Part shown: one piece after another, positions 42,239 to 54,869 of the stretch
How the letters are laid out: the number at the start of each line of letters is the position of its first letter
Position numbering within the stretch: the first letter of the stretch is position 1
Assembly: GCF_014201825.1 (NCBI RefSeq)
Contig: NZ_JACHFJ010000002.1
Location: forward strand, 1 to 64,000
DNA length: 64,000 bases
Source of the DNA: Acidocella aromatica
GTDB taxonomy: Bacteria > Pseudomonadota > Alphaproteobacteria > Acetobacterales > Acetobacteraceae
Reading direction: 5' to 3'
Program-made: the position numbers and the translations under genes
Notes under the pieces: model-generated
What the model was told of the DNA's origin: nothing
What the model saw: the letters and a program-made list of their open reading frames with translations, nothing else
Database searches by the model: none

Positions 42239-42333
42239 GTGTAAAAATCCTCATGGCGGAATGGACGGACCGCTGCGGCTATGGTTTAAGCCCTGCGCAA
42301 TTACAAGCGGCAACAGCAGAAAGGTTCTTGCCC

Positions 42334-45024
<2,691 letters not shown>

Positions 45025-45060
45025 GGCTAAAGGGCAGGGGCCATGCGCCCCCGTCCAAGG

Positions 45061-45088
45061 AAAACGGCGCCCACGGGCGCCGTTTTTT
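45061..45088 (+). terminator. Intrinsic terminator of acnA
   Basis: AAAACGGCGCCC (45061-45072) pairs with GGGCGCCGTTTT (45075-45086) around two bases and runs into a T-tract. Confidence 0.92.
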
Positions 45089-45236
45089 GTTGCGCAAGTG
45101 CATGTTATGTTTGCGTTAAACATCGTTTCTTAACGGTACCGACGCTTGTCAGCGCTCCCATCTCGGACAAAAGCAATGGCGGGAATGTTCCGAGAGCCAT
45201 GCCACTGAACTGAGTGCCTGCGAGGCGGGGGTATAA

Positions 45237-45764
45237 ATGTCGCAGATTGCATCCATCGTTAGCCTGCTAGCCAATGACGGCATCAGCGGCCCCACATCGG
45301 TGGGCCAGCTGCGGTTGTGGGACAAGATCGTCGGGCTGGATGTCCGCACCGGCGATGTCGAACAGGAATTTCTGAACGACCCGGCGCTGCCGGGCTTCAT
45401 CGTGCATGCCGAACGGCAGATCTTCGGCGTACTCTCGCGCCGCATGCTGCTCACGGCCATCTCTCAGCCCTTCGGGCGCGAGGTGTTCATCAAGCGCCCG
45501 CTGCAGGAGCTGGCGCACAAGATGGACACACTCCCCCTGACGCTGAAAGGCAGCACGCTCATTGCCGATGCGCTCAAGCAGTCCATGCGCCGTGACGAGG
45601 AACTGCGATTCGAGCCGATTCTCGTGCATACGGGCACGTCGATCGGGCTGCTGGAGATGCATACGCTGATGATCGCGCAAGCCAACCTGCTGGAGGATGC
45701 GTTGTCCTCCAAGGGCGTGCTCATCGAGCGCATCAAGGGCATTCTCGGCGGGCGGGTCGCTTGA
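45237..45764 (+). CDS. Uncharacterised CBS-like sensor protein
   Basis: The 175-residue protein contains FIVHAERQIFGVLSRRMLLT and VFIKRPLQEL, a pattern resembling the CBS-like module that precedes GGDEF, EAL or PP2C domains in signalling proteins. Here it ends without an output domain. A C-terminal helix (LLEMHTLMIAQANLLEDALSS) may form a coiled coil. GGCGGGGG precedes ATG 45237. It stands alone between the acnA terminator and two tRNA genes. Function is unknown. Confidence 0.6.
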   Translation: MSQIASIVSLLANDGISGPTSVGQLRLWDKIVGLDVRTGDVEQEFLNDPALPGFIVHAERQIFGVLSRRMLLTAISQPFGREVFIKRPLQELAHKMDTLPLTLKGSTLIADALKQSMRRDEELRFEPILVHTGTSIGLLEMHTLMIAQANLLEDALSSKGVLIERIKGILGGRVA

Positions 45765-45792
45765 AGCAGTCTTTGAGCGATTTTGGAAAAGG

Positions 45793-45867
45793 TGGTGGGC
45801 GCGACAGGGATTGAACCTGTGACCCTTCGCGTGTGAAGCGAATGCTCTACCGCTGAGCTACGCGCCC
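45793..45867 (-). tRNA. tRNA-Val (CAC), copy 2
   Basis: On the minus strand acceptor GGGCGCG pairs with CGCGCCC and is followed by ACCA. Anticodon stem TTCGC/GCGAA encloses TTCACAC with anticodon CAC. It is identical to the copy at 45889-45963 and lies 21 bp downstream of it. Confidence 0.95.
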
Positions 45868-45888
45868 GATATGACACCGGAGAGAAAA

Positions 45889-45963
45889 TGGTGGGCGCGA
45901 CAGGGATTGAACCTGTGACCCTTCGCGTGTGAAGCGAATGCTCTACCGCTGAGCTACGCGCCC
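45889..45963 (-). tRNA. tRNA-Val (CAC), copy 1
   Basis: Same cloverleaf and anticodon CAC as the neighbouring copy. It is the promoter-proximal member of a tandem pair transcribed on the minus strand. Confidence 0.95.
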
Positions 45964-45975
45964 GGTGTGGGGCGC

Positions 45976-46004
45976 TGCTTAAGGGGGGGCGGCGGGGATG
46001 TCAA
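45976..46004 (-). promoter_or_regulatory. Promoter of the tandem tRNA-Val genes
   Basis: On the minus strand a perfect TTGACA (46004-45999) and TAAGCA (45981-45976) are 17 bp apart, 12 bp before the first tRNA. Confidence 0.65.
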
Positions 46005-46056
46005 TCTCCCTTCCGGCACCTTCCCGCGCGTAGGGCAAAAATGCTACAGCCCGCCT

Positions 46057-46806
46057 ATGGCTGGACATTCACACGCAAAAAACATCATGCACCGCAAAGG
46101 CGCGCAGGACGCCAAGCGGGCACGTATTTACGCCAAGCTCATTCGCGAGATCACCGTGGCCGCGAAAGAGGGGCTGCCCGACCCGAATTTCAACCCGCGC
46201 CTGCGTGCCGGCATCGGCGCGGCGCTGAAGGCCAACATGACGCGCGACGCCATCGACCGCGCGATCAAGAAGGCGACCGGGGCAGGGGCGACGGAGAACT
46301 ACGAATCGGTGCGCTACGAGGGCTATGGCCCGGCTGGTGTGGCCGTTATCGTTGAGGCGCTGACCGATAACCGCAACCGCACCGCCTCGGTGATTCGCTC
46401 CGCCTTCAACAAGCATGGCGGCACCATGGGCGAAATCAACTCGGTTGCCTTCATGTTCAACCGCTTGGGCGTGGTGCGCTACCCCGCCGATACCGCCGAT
46501 GCCGACACCATGCTGGAAGCCGCCATCGAGGCCGGGGCGGATGACGTGGTGAGCGACGAGAACGGCCATGAGGTGCTGGTGGGCATCGATGGCTTCTTCG
46601 CTGTGCGTGACGCGCTGGTGCAGAAATTCGGCGAGCCCACCGAGGCGCAGATTGAATGGCGCCCCAACATGACCGTGATGCTGGACGAGGAAAAAGCCTC
46701 CTCGGTGCTGAAATTGCTCGACGTGCTGGAAGACGATGACGACGTCCAGAACGTTTACGCCAATTTCGAGGTTCCCGACGAGGTTATGGCGAAGCTCTCC
46801 GCCTGA
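46057..46806 (+). CDS. yebC: YebC/PmpR-family protein
   Basis: The 249-residue protein begins [20 protein letters not shown], the family signature (usually MAGHSKFxNI). It has the three-domain YebC fold. Members bind DNA as regulators or assist ribosomes at proline stretches; the sequence does not choose between these. ATG 46057 is fixed by the signature; the upstream frame is spurious. Its TGA overlaps the ruvC start, the usual yebC-ruvCAB order. Confidence 0.93.
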   Translation: MAGHSHAKNIMHRKGAQDAKRARIYAKLIREITVAAKEGLPDPNFNPRLRAGIGAALKANMTRDAIDRAIKKATGAGATENYESVRYEGYGPAGVAVIVEALTDNRNRTASVIRSAFNKHGGTMGEINSVAFMFNRLGVVRYPADTADADTMLEAAIEAGADDVVSDENGHEVLVGIDGFFAVRDALVQKFGEPTEAQIEWRPNMTVMLDEEKASSVLKLLDVLEDDDDVQNVYANFEVPDEVMAKLSA

Positions 46807-47300
46807 TGCGGCTGCTAGGCATTGACCCCGGCCTGCGCTTTACCGGCTGGGGCGTGCTGGAGGCCGAGGGCAACCGTCTGCGCCATGTGGCGGATGGGGT
46901 GATCGCGACCGAATCGACGGATGACGTACCCTCCCGCCTGAAGATGCTGGACGATGCCCTGGCGGAAATTCTCGCCCGCTACGCCCCCGCCGAGGCGGCG
47001 GTGGAAGAGACCTACGTGAACCGCAACGCCACCGCTACGCTCAAGCTGGGCTATGCCCGCGGCGTGGCGCTGCTGGCCCCGGCGCGGGCGGGGATCCCGG
47101 TGTTTGAATACGGAGCCAAGACGGTGAAGATGGCGGTTGTGGGCACGGGCGCGGCAGATAAGGACCAGGTGGGGCAGATGGTGCGCCGTCTGCTGCCCGG
47201 CGCCGCGCAAAAGCGCGCCGACGCGGCGGACGCGCTGGCGGTGGCGATCTGCCACGCGCATCACCGCGCCTCGCTGAATGTATGGAAGCGTCCGGCATGA
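46806..47300 (+). CDS. ruvC: Holliday junction resolvase RuvC
   Basis: The 164-residue endonuclease cuts four-way junctions brought by RuvAB. Catalytic acidic residues are in [24 protein letters not shown] and the C-terminal [16 protein letters not shown]. It overlaps yebC by one base and ruvA by 4 bp (ATGA). Confidence 0.96.
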   Translation: MRLLGIDPGLRFTGWGVLEAEGNRLRHVADGVIATESTDDVPSRLKMLDDALAEILARYAPAEAAVEETYVNRNATATLKLGYARGVALLAPARAGIPVFEYGAKTVKMAVVGTGAADKDQVGQMVRRLLPGAAQKRADAADALAVAICHAHHRASLNVWKRPA

Positions 47301-47896
47301 TCGCGCGGCTCAGGGGAATTCTCGAAAGCGTTGGCGACTCGAGCTGCGTGATCGACGTGAACGGGGTGGGGTATCTGGTGTTCTGCTCCGCGCGCACGTT
47401 GGCGGCGCTGGATCTGGGGGCGGCGGTGAGCATGCTCACCGAGATGCAGGTGCGCGAGGACGCCATCACCCTCTACGGCTTCGGCAGTGCCGCGGAGCGC
47501 GACTGGTTCCGCCTGCTTACTACCGTGCAGGGCGTGGGGGCAAAGGTGGCGCTGGGGGTGCTTTCCGCACTTTCGCCGGACCAGCTCATCGCCGCCATTT
47601 CCAGTTCCGACAAAGCCGCCCTCAGCCGTGCGCCCGGCGTGGGGCCGAGGCTGGCGACGCGTCTGGTGACCGAGCTGCGCGAGAAGGCTGGGGCCATGCC
47701 CGGCGGTGGGGCGGCGGCGTTGCCCCCCGCCACGGGGCTGCGCCACCATGTGGCCGATGCGCTCTCGGCGCTGGAAAATCTCGGCTATCGCCGTGCCGAG
47801 GCCGAGGCGGCGCTGCGTAAGGGCATCGAGGCCCATGGCGAGGACGCGCCACTTGAGACGCTGATCCGCGCCGGGCTGAAGGCGCTGGCGAAATGA
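47297..47896 (+). CDS. ruvA: Holliday junction branch-migration protein RuvA
   Basis: The 199-residue DNA-binding subunit begins [14 protein letters not shown] and has the OB fold, two helix-hairpin-helix motifs ([18 protein letters not shown] and [19 protein letters not shown]) and a flexible link to the RuvB-binding domain. ATG 47297 overlaps the ruvC stop. It overlaps ruvB by 4 bp. Confidence 0.96.
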   Translation: MIARLRGILESVGDSSCVIDVNGVGYLVFCSARTLAALDLGAAVSMLTEMQVREDAITLYGFGSAAERDWFRLLTTVQGVGAKVALGVLSALSPDQLIAAISSSDKAALSRAPGVGPRLATRLVTELREKAGAMPGGGAAALPPATGLRHHVADALSALENLGYRRAEAEAALRKGIEAHGEDAPLETLIRAGLKALAK

Positions 47897-48930
47897 GCAA
47901 CGAGGACCGCATCACCTCGGGCGAGCATCTGCCCGATGACGCCGCCGAGGCCGCGCTGCGTCCGCAAACGCTGGACGATTTCACCGGCCAGCAGGCCAGT
48001 CGCGAGAATCTGAAGATCTTCATCCAGGCCGCCAAGGCGCGTGGGGAAGCCCTTGATCATGTGCTTCTTCATGGCCCGCCAGGGCTGGGTAAGACCACCC
48101 TGGCGCAGATCGTCTCGCGCGAGCTGGGGGTGGGGTTCCGCGCCACTTCCGGCCCGGTGATCCAGAAGTCCGGTGACCTCGCCGCGATCCTGACGAATTT
48201 GCAGCCGCGCGACGTGCTGTTCATCGACGAAATCCACCGCCTGCAACCGGCCATCGAGGAAATCCTCTATCCGGCGATGGAGGATTTCCAGCTCGACCTC
48301 ATTATCGGCGAGGGGCCGGGGGCACGCACCGTGCGCATCGACCTGCCGCCCTTCACCCTGGTGGGGGCCACCACCCGCGCCGGGCTGCTTGCCACGCCGC
48401 TGCGGGACCGTTTCGGCATTCCCCTGCGCTTGGTGTTTTACACGCCCGATGAACTGGCGGGCATCGTTATCCGTCTTGCCCAGAAGCTGGGCATGGATCT
48501 CTCCTATGAGGGCGCCTACGAGATCGCCAAGCGCTCGCGTGGCACCCCGCGCGTGGCTGGAAGGCTGACCCGCCGTGTGCGCGATTTCGCCGCTGTGGCT
48601 GGGGGGGGCACCATCAGCCGCGAGATGGCCGATGCCGCGTTGACGCGGCTGGACGTGGACCAGCGCGGGCTGGATGCGATGGATATCCGCTATCTCAAGC
48701 GCTTGGCTGAGCACCATGGCGGTGGCCCGGTGGGGGTGGAGACGCTCGCCGCCGCCCTGGCCGAGGCGCGCGACACGCTGGAGGATGTGGTGGAGCCGTA
48801 TCTGATCCAAGAGGGGCTGCTGCTGCGGACCTCGCGCGGGCGCATGCTGGGCGACGCTGGCTGGAAGCATCTTGGCTACGTCCCGCCACAGAATCGCCCG
48901 GATCAGCTGGATTTACTGCTGCCCGAATGA
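47893..48930 (+). CDS. ruvB: Holliday junction helicase RuvB
   Basis: The 345-residue AAA+ motor drives branch migration. Walker A is GPPGLGKTT, Walker [11 protein letters not shown], sensor 1 GATTRAG and the arginine finger region RDRFGI. The C-terminal winged helix ends with the segment [16 protein letters not shown]. It overlaps ruvA and ybgC by 4 bp each, so the operon continues into the tol genes. Confidence 0.97.
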   Translation: MSNEDRITSGEHLPDDAAEAALRPQTLDDFTGQQASRENLKIFIQAAKARGEALDHVLLHGPPGLGKTTLAQIVSRELGVGFRATSGPVIQKSGDLAAILTNLQPRDVLFIDEIHRLQPAIEEILYPAMEDFQLDLIIGEGPGARTVRIDLPPFTLVGATTRAGLLATPLRDRFGIPLRLVFYTPDELAGIVIRLAQKLGMDLSYEGAYEIAKRSRGTPRVAGRLTRRVRDFAAVAGGGTISREMADAALTRLDVDQRGLDAMDIRYLKRLAEHHGGGPVGVETLAAALAEARDTLEDVVEPYLIQEGLLLRTSRGRMLGDAGWKHLGYVPPQNRPDQLDLLLPE

Positions 48931-49322
48931 TCTACAGCTACGAAACCCGGATTTATTATCAGGACACCGACGCGGGCGGGATTGTGTATCATGCCAATTA
49001 TTTGGCCATCGCCGAGCGCGCCCGCACCGAGGCCCTGCGCGAAATGGGCGCGCCGCATGCGGAAATGGTAGCCGAATATGGCGTGATGTTTGTGGTGCAT
49101 CGCGTCAATTTGCACTATCAGCGGCCCGCGAGGATCGATGAGGTGGTACGCGTGGAAACCGAGTTTGTGGAGATTGGCGGGGCGTCTGTCACGCTTCGTC
49201 AAAAATTCTTCCGAGACAGCGACTCGTTGGCTGTGCTTGACCTCGGCCTCGGTTGTGCGCGCGTCTCTGATGGCCGGGCCACGCGCATTCCGCGCGACTG
49301 GGCGCGGCGGCTGAAAGTTTAA
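48927..49322 (+). CDS. ybgC: Tol-Pal-associated acyl-CoA thioesterase YbgC
   Basis: The 131-residue hotdog-fold thioesterase begins [21 protein letters not shown], with the catalytic Asp in YQDTDAGG. It hydrolyses short or medium acyl-CoA and is nearly always the first gene of the tol-pal cluster. It is 13 bp from tolQ. Confidence 0.93.
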   Translation: MIYSYETRIYYQDTDAGGIVYHANYLAIAERARTEALREMGAPHAEMVAEYGVMFVVHRVNLHYQRPARIDEVVRVETEFVEIGGASVTLRQKFFRDSDSLAVLDLGLGCARVSDGRATRIPRDWARRLKV

Positions 49323-49335
49323 TTGGGGAAATACA

Positions 49336-50055
49336 TTGGACCAAACGGTTACTCAGGCGGCGATGGCCGCGCCCTCCGCGGCGAATCTGTCGCTCCTCGG
49401 CCTGTTCCTCCAGGCCGACGTCGTTGTGAAACTTGTGATGCTGATCCTGCTCTTCGCCAGCGTGTGGGTGTGGACGATCATCATCGAGAAGGTGATGACC
49501 CTGCGCCGCGTGAACCGCGAGGCGAGCGTGTTCGAGGACGAGTTTTGGTCCGGCGGCAGCCTGGATACGCTGTATGAGCGCGAGGGCGCCGACCCCAGCA
49601 ACCCGATGGCCGCCGTGTTCGGCGCCGCGATGAGCGAGTGGAAGCGCACCGCGCGCATCGCCGGCTCCGAGATCGGCAAGACCAGCGTGAAGGAGCGGGT
49701 GGACCGCGCGATGGGTGTTACCATCATGCGTGAGATGGACCGCCTGGAGCGCTTCATGATCTTCCTCGCCTCCGTTGGCTCCACGGCGCCGTTCATCGGC
49801 CTGTTCGGCACGGTGTGGGGCATCATGCACTCGTTCTCGGCCATCGCCGCCATGCACAACACCGACCTCTCAGTCGTCGCTCCGGGCATTGCGGAAGCGT
49901 TGTTCGCCACCGCCATCGGCCTTGTCGCCGCCATCCCCTCGGTGCTGGCCTATAACAAGATCTCCAACGATCTCGCCCGCTTCGCGTCGCGGCTCGAAGG
50001 CTTCGGCGCCGAGTTCTCGGCCATTCTCTCGCGCCAGTCCGAGGAGCATAAGTAA
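49336..50055 (+). CDS. tolQ: Tol-Pal system proton channel subunit TolQ
   Basis: The 239-residue inner-membrane protein has three helices (residues about 18-45, 145-170 and 180-205) and the conserved [20 protein letters not shown]. With TolR it forms the proton-driven motor that energises TolA for outer-membrane constriction. The start is TTG 49336 with GGGGAAA upstream. Confidence 0.95.
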   Translation: MDQTVTQAAMAAPSAANLSLLGLFLQADVVVKLVMLILLFASVWVWTIIIEKVMTLRRVNREASVFEDEFWSGGSLDTLYEREGADPSNPMAAVFGAAMSEWKRTARIAGSEIGKTSVKERVDRAMGVTIMREMDRLERFMIFLASVGSTAPFIGLFGTVWGIMHSFSAIAAMHNTDLSVVAPGIAEALFATAIGLVAAIPSVLAYNKISNDLARFASRLEGFGAEFSAILSRQSEEHK

Positions 50056-50490
<435 letters not shown>

Positions 50491-50512
50491 GCCGGCGAGG
50501 GGAGTAAGTAAT

Positions 50513-51466
50513 TTGGACCGGGATCTGCGCCGCAGCGCAATCATATCCTCGTTTGTCCACGCCGCGATCATCATCGCGGCGATCGTGACGCTGCCGCTGC
50601 AGCCGCTGGACACAAGCGCCGACCAGGACGTGGATGTGGACCTCGTTGGCCCCACCGCGCCGCAGGAGGCGCTGAACACCGGAAAGGTGCCGGCCCCCTC
50701 GAACCTGCCCGTGCCGCACCAGGGGCCACTGGCGGTGACGCAGCCGAAGCCGCAGCCCATCGAGGCGCCGCCACCACCACCACCACCACCGCCCCCGGCG
50801 CCGGAGCAGAAGCCGAGCCCCACGCCCCCGGCGCCAGCCCCGCCGCCTCCGCCGCCGACGCCGAGCGAGCAGTCCATTCCCATGCCGCCTCCGCCGCCCC
50901 GCCCGCCGCAGAAGCAGACGAGCACGGTGCAGCAGCCGCCGCAGAAGCAGCCACCCGAGAAGCAGCCGCCTGCGCCCGCCAAGAGTCCGACGCATCAGCA
51001 GCACGTGGTGAAGACCCCGGCGCCGCTGAGCCAGAATGTGCTGAACACGCTGATGAAGCTGCAAGCCCTGCAGAAGCAGACGCAACCGCCGACGCATGTG
51101 TACAACCCCGATGCGGGCGGTGCGCCCAATGGCGGTGGAAGCCCTAACAGCACGGCCAATTCCGGGCTTTCCGGCGCTGACCGCGATGCCATCGGCAACC
51201 ATGTGCGCCCCTGCTGGAGCGTGGATGCCGGCGCGCCGGGTCTCTCGACCTTCAGCGTCATGCTGCTGGTGACGACCGACCCCTCGGGAACGGTGCGCCA
51301 GGCGCAGGTGGCGCCGCAGGATCAGGGCAAGATGAGCGATCCGTATTTCAACGCTTATGCAAACCGCGCCATCAACGCGGTAATGAACTACCAGTGCGCC
51401 ACCTTGCCGCTGCCGTCCTACATGCTGGGTCAGAACCAGACCTTCCTGTTCCACTTCACGCCGTAA
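50513..51466 (+). CDS. tolA: TolA-like energy-transducing protein
   Basis: The 317-residue protein has an N-terminal anchor (AIISSFVHAAIIIAAIVTLPL), a long Pro-rich periplasmic linker (residues about 65-160) and a C-terminal TolA/TonB-like domain with a Cys pair (RPCWSVDAG and NYQCATLPLP). The usual long Ala/Lys helical domain II is replaced by polyproline, as in other alphaproteobacteria. The start is TTG 50513. It links the TolQR motor to TolB and Pal. Confidence 0.88.
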   Translation: MDRDLRRSAIISSFVHAAIIIAAIVTLPLQPLDTSADQDVDVDLVGPTAPQEALNTGKVPAPSNLPVPHQGPLAVTQPKPQPIEAPPPPPPPPPPAPEQKPSPTPPAPAPPPPPPTPSEQSIPMPPPPPRPPQKQTSTVQQPPQKQPPEKQPPAPAKSPTHQQHVVKTPAPLSQNVLNTLMKLQALQKQTQPPTHVYNPDAGGAPNGGGSPNSTANSGLSGADRDAIGNHVRPCWSVDAGAPGLSTFSVMLLVTTDPSGTVRQAQVAPQDQGKMSDPYFNAYANRAINAVMNYQCATLPLPSYMLGQNQTFLFHFTP

Positions 51467-51477
51467 GAGGTTTTGTG

Positions 51478-52878
51478 ATGACACGTTTGATACTGCCGCC
51501 CTTCTCCCGCCGCCGGATGCTCGGCACCGGGGCCGCGACATTGATCGGTCCGTCCGCCTTCGCGCAGAGCATGCTCGGCGGCGACGCTACCCCCGCCCCG
51601 GCGTCGGCGCCCGCCGCGTCCAGCGGCGGCGGTTCCTCCGGCGGTGGTGCCGCCATTAACGTGAGCGGCGCGCAGAACCAGCCGATTCCCATCGCCATTG
51701 CGCCGTTCGACGGAGGCTCCAGCACGGGCGCGCAGATCACCAACGTGATCGGCAGCGACCTCACCCATTCCGGGCTGTTCCGGGCGTTGGACCCATCCAG
51801 TTTCGTGCCCAACTCCGTGAGTAACGGCACCCCGGTGTGGCAGAACTGGTCCATTCTCGGCGCGCAGGGGCTGGTCACCGGCTCCGTCACCGATGCGGGG
51901 GGAGGCCAGCTGCGCGTGGAGTTCCGCCTGTGGAATGTGCAGCAGCAGCAGCAGCTCCAGGGCACGGCCTACACCACCACCGGCGACAACTGGCGCCGTA
52001 TCGCGCATATCATCGCCGACTCGGTGTACCAGCAGATGATCGGCGAGAAGGGTTATTTCGACTCGCGCGTCGCCTACATCTCCGAGAGCGGCACCACCAC
52101 GAGCCCGATCCGCCGCCTCGCCATCATGGATTACGACGGTGCGAACAACCAGTTCCTCACCGACGGTTCCTCCATGGCGATCTCGCCGCAATACAACCCG
52201 GTGCGCCAGCAGCTCGCATTCGTGAGCTTTCAGCACAACAATCCGCGCGTTTATCTGTTTGACCTGCAGAGCGGCACCACCCGCCTGATCGGCGCTTATG
52301 GCGACATGACCATCGGCCCGCGCTTCTCGCCGGACGGCAACTCGCTGCTGATGTCGGTCTCGCGTAACGGTGGGGCTGCCATTGTCAAGGTTGGCCTGGG
52401 CGGTGGCGGAATGCAGGAGCTGACCGATTACTCGTCGATCAACGTGACGCCCTGCTTCTCGCCGGATGGTTCGCAGATCGCCTTCAACTCCGACCGCGAC
52501 GGCAATCAGCAGCTCTTCGTGATGAATGCCGATGGTTCGGGCGCCAAGCGCATCTCCTACGGCCCTGGCCGTTATGCCGAGCCGTCCTGGTCGCCGCGGG
52601 GGGATCTTATCTCGTACACCTTCTGGGGTTCGGGTGGCTTCTCCATCGGTGTGATGGCGCCGGATGGCACGGGCGAGCGAATCCTCACCCAAGGCTTCCT
52701 GGTCGAGAACTCGACGTTCTGCCCCAATGGCCGCGTTATCATGTTCGACAGGCAGAATCCAACCGGCAGCGGCCATGATTCCCGCTTGGTCTCCATTGGC
52801 ATCGACGGGTTCAACGAGCAGGTGGTCGATACCCCGACCTATGCCTCTGACCCTTCGTGGGGCCCGCTGCTGGCCTGA
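51478..52878 (+). CDS. tolB: Tol-Pal system periplasmic protein TolB
   Basis: The 466-residue protein has a signal with an RRR run (FSRRRMLGTGAATLIG, cleavage near AFAQ), so Tat export is possible. A Ser/Gly/Ala-rich linker precedes the TolB N-domain (PIPIAIAPFDGG). The six-bladed propeller has repeats such as SPDGNSLLMSVSRNGG and SPDGSQIAFNSDRDGNQQLF. TolB passes force between TolA and Pal. A terminator follows directly; pal is not the next gene. Confidence 0.94.
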   Translation: MTRLILPPFSRRRMLGTGAATLIGPSAFAQSMLGGDATPAPASAPAASSGGGSSGGGAAINVSGAQNQPIPIAIAPFDGGSSTGAQITNVIGSDLTHSGLFRALDPSSFVPNSVSNGTPVWQNWSILGAQGLVTGSVTDAGGGQLRVEFRLWNVQQQQQLQGTAYTTTGDNWRRIAHIIADSVYQQMIGEKGYFDSRVAYISESGTTTSPIRRLAIMDYDGANNQFLTDGSSMAISPQYNPVRQQLAFVSFQHNNPRVYLFDLQSGTTRLIGAYGDMTIGPRFSPDGNSLLMSVSRNGGAAIVKVGLGGGGMQELTDYSSINVTPCFSPDGSQIAFNSDRDGNQQLFVMNADGSGAKRISYGPGRYAEPSWSPRGDLISYTFWGSGGFSIGVMAPDGTGERILTQGFLVENSTFCPNGRVIMFDRQNPTGSGHDSRLVSIGIDGFNEQVVDTPTYASDPSWGPLLA

Positions 52879-52900
52879 GAAAGCCTACTAAGACGATGCA

Positions 52901-52927
52901 AAACCGGGCCTTTGAGCCCGGTTTTTT
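52901..52927 (+). terminator. Intrinsic terminator of the tol operon
   Basis: AAACCGGGC (52901-52909) pairs with GCCCGGTTT (52916-52924) and continues into T's, 23 bp after the tolB stop. Confidence 0.92.
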
Positions 52928-53001
52928 AATGCCTTTTAAGGTTCATCGAAAATGCAACTTTTGTTGCATAATTGCAACAGGCTTTGCGGCATCTAGGAAA
53001 T

Positions 53002-53015
53002 TTGTTCCAGATCAA
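53002..53015. promoter_or_regulatory. Near-consensus FNR box upstream of ompW
   Basis: TTGTTCCAGATCAA differs from TTGAT-N4-ATCAA at one base (T for A). It lies 61 bp before the ompW start. OmpW expression is FNR-linked in enterobacteria, which supports the site. Confidence 0.5.
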
Positions 53016-53076
53016 AGAGTAGGCCTGGGGGGGCGCCTATCCGGGGCTTGTTCACCAATTACGGGAGCCTAATGTT

Positions 53077-53781
53077 ATGAAGACCACGTTCCGTACGGTT
53101 GCCGCCGCTGCCCTGCTGGCCGGCACCGCTTTTACCCCCGCCCTTGCTCAGAGCGCTCCGGGCTATGTCGACCCCAGCCACTACGACATCCTCAATGGCC
53201 CCACCGGCTACGAGGCTGGCAATATCCTGGTCCATCTGAGCGTTATCGGCGTGCTCCCGGAAGACGTTAGCAGCCATGTCAATGTGCATAACGGCCCCAC
53301 GCTCTCGGGCTACAACGTTCATGCCAGCGACGGCATCTCCCCTGAGCTGGATGCCTCCTACTTCATCACCAAGAACCTGTCTCTGCAGCTGATCGCGGCC
53401 ACCAGCCGCCATACCCTGTCGATCAACAATGGTGGCGTGGCTCAGACCCTGGGTTCCGCCTGGGTGCTGCCGCCCACGCTGACCGCGCAGTGGCACTTCC
53501 CGCAGATCGGCATCATCCGTCCCTACATTGGCGCTGGTATCACCGTGGCGTTCTTCTACGGCATCAGCCCGAAGAACGGCGACGCGCTCGGCCTGCGCAC
53601 CGCTGTCGGCCCGGCTGCCGATATTGGCTTCGACATTCCGCTCTCCGGCAACTGGACCGCGAACGTGGACGTGAAGCAGATGTTCCTGCCGGTTTCCGCG
53701 CGCATCAACCATGGTGCCGTCCGTGCGAACGATGGCCTGGACCCGACCGTCGTCGGCTTCGGTGTTGGTTACAAGTTCTAA
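53077..53781 (+). CDS. ompW: Outer-membrane protein OmpW
   Basis: The 234-residue porin-like protein has a signal peptide (cleavage after PALAQ) and the eight-stranded OmpW barrel: GNILVHLSVIGVLPED, DGISPELDASYFITKNLSLQ, the PPTLTAQWHF loop, RPYIGAGITVAFFY and a C-terminal aromatic GFGVGYKF. It forms a narrow hydrophobic channel. It is monocistronic, between two terminators, with a likely FNR site upstream. Confidence 0.93.
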   Translation: MKTTFRTVAAAALLAGTAFTPALAQSAPGYVDPSHYDILNGPTGYEAGNILVHLSVIGVLPEDVSSHVNVHNGPTLSGYNVHASDGISPELDASYFITKNLSLQLIAATSRHTLSINNGGVAQTLGSAWVLPPTLTAQWHFPQIGIIRPYIGAGITVAFFYGISPKNGDALGLRTAVGPAADIGFDIPLSGNWTANVDVKQMFLPVSARINHGAVRANDGLDPTVVGFGVGYKF

Positions 53782-53808
53782 GCCTTTCAGGCTTGAGCGA
53801 TGGGAAAG

Positions 53809-53833
53809 GGCGGCCCCAGAGGCCGCCTTTTTT
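53809..53833 (+). terminator. Intrinsic terminator of ompW
   Basis: GGCGGCC (53809-53815) pairs with GGCCGCC (53821-53827) and is followed by six T. Confidence 0.92.
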
Positions 53834-53906
53834 CGTTTGCGCCTTGTCTTTTGCCGCGTTTTGCGCCATATGCCGCCCCGCTCGCATGGTGTGGGCAAAT
53901 TCACAC

Positions 53907-53964
53907 GCGGGGGCCTTTCCTGGGGAAGCCCAAAAGGTCCGGTGCCGTAAGGTACTTCCCCCGC
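53907..53964 (+). promoter_or_regulatory. Candidate structured leader of rpsB
   Basis: GCGGGGG (53907-53913) can pair with CCCCCGC (53958-53964) across a 44-base G+C-rich loop, ending about 40 bp before the rpsB start. Ribosomal protein S2 represses its own mRNA in other bacteria, so an autoregulatory leader is plausible but unproven. Confidence 0.35.
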
Positions 53965-54005
53965 GGAGGATATAACCGGATCATATATAGGAAAGAGAAC
54001 TGCCA

Positions 54006-54773
54006 ATGGCACTTCCCGACGTTTCCCTGCGCCAGCTGCTCGAAGCCGGCGTGCATTTCGGCCACAACACCCGCCGCTGGAACCCGCGCATGGCGCCGTA
54101 TTTGTTCGGCGTGCGCAACCAGGTCCACATCATCGACCTGCAGCAGACCGTTCCCCTGCTGGAGCGCGCCCTGAAGCAGGTGCGTGACGTGACCGCCGCC
54201 GGTGGCCGCGTGCTGTTCGTGGGCACCAAGCGCGCCGCTGCTGACTACGTGGCCGAAGCCGCGCAGCGTTGCGGCCAGTACTACGTGAACCACCGTTGGC
54301 TCGGCGGCATGCTGACCAACTGGAAGACCATCACCGGCTCCATCAAGCGCCTGCGCCAGATGGACGAGCTGCTCGCCGGCGAGACCCAGGGCTATTCCAA
54401 GAAGGAAGTCCTGAACATGACGCGCGACCGCGAGAAGCTGGAGCGCGCTCTGGGTGGCATCAAGGACATGGGCGGCCTGCCGGACGTCCTGTTCATCATC
54501 GACACCAACAAGGAGAAGCTGGCGGTCGAGGAAGCCAACAAGCTGGGCATCCCGGTCATCGCCATCCTCGACTCCAACTCCGACCCCGCTGGCGTGACCT
54601 ATCCGGTGCCGGGCAATGACGACGCGATCCGCGCCATCACCCTGTATTGCGACCTGGTCGCCGGCGCTGTACTGGACGGCATCTCCGCCGAGCTGGGCTC
54701 CGCCGGGATCGACCTGGGCGAGGCGGCTGAGCCGATCCTCGACGCCGCGCCGGAAACCGAGGCGCAGGCCTGA
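54006..54773 (+). CDS. rpsB: 30S ribosomal protein S2
   Basis: The 255-residue protein has the S2 signature [20 protein letters not shown] and later [20 protein letters not shown] and [19 protein letters not shown] precedes ATG 54006. It is followed by tsf after 96 bp, the usual order. Confidence 0.98.
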   Translation: MALPDVSLRQLLEAGVHFGHNTRRWNPRMAPYLFGVRNQVHIIDLQQTVPLLERALKQVRDVTAAGGRVLFVGTKRAAADYVAEAAQRCGQYYVNHRWLGGMLTNWKTITGSIKRLRQMDELLAGETQGYSKKEVLNMTRDREKLERALGGIKDMGGLPDVLFIIDTNKEKLAVEEANKLGIPVIAILDSNSDPAGVTYPVPGNDDAIRAITLYCDLVAGAVLDGISAELGSAGIDLGEAAEPILDAAPETEAQA

Positions 54774-54869
54774 TTTTATCCGGGCGCCCATGCGGTGCCC
54801 GGCCAAAACCGAATATCGCGCGCGGGGGTGGTGAGCCCTCGCGCGTAAACGCATCAAAGGAGCAGACAC

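Noticed and set aside
45793-45963. The tandem tRNA-Val pair as a second integration site
   Set aside because: The duplication covers the entire tRNA, with no integrase or foreign DNA between; it is an ordinary tandem gene pair.
50571-50954. Antisense Ala-rich frame over the tolA linker
   Set aside because: It is the complement of polyproline codons and has no supporting signals.
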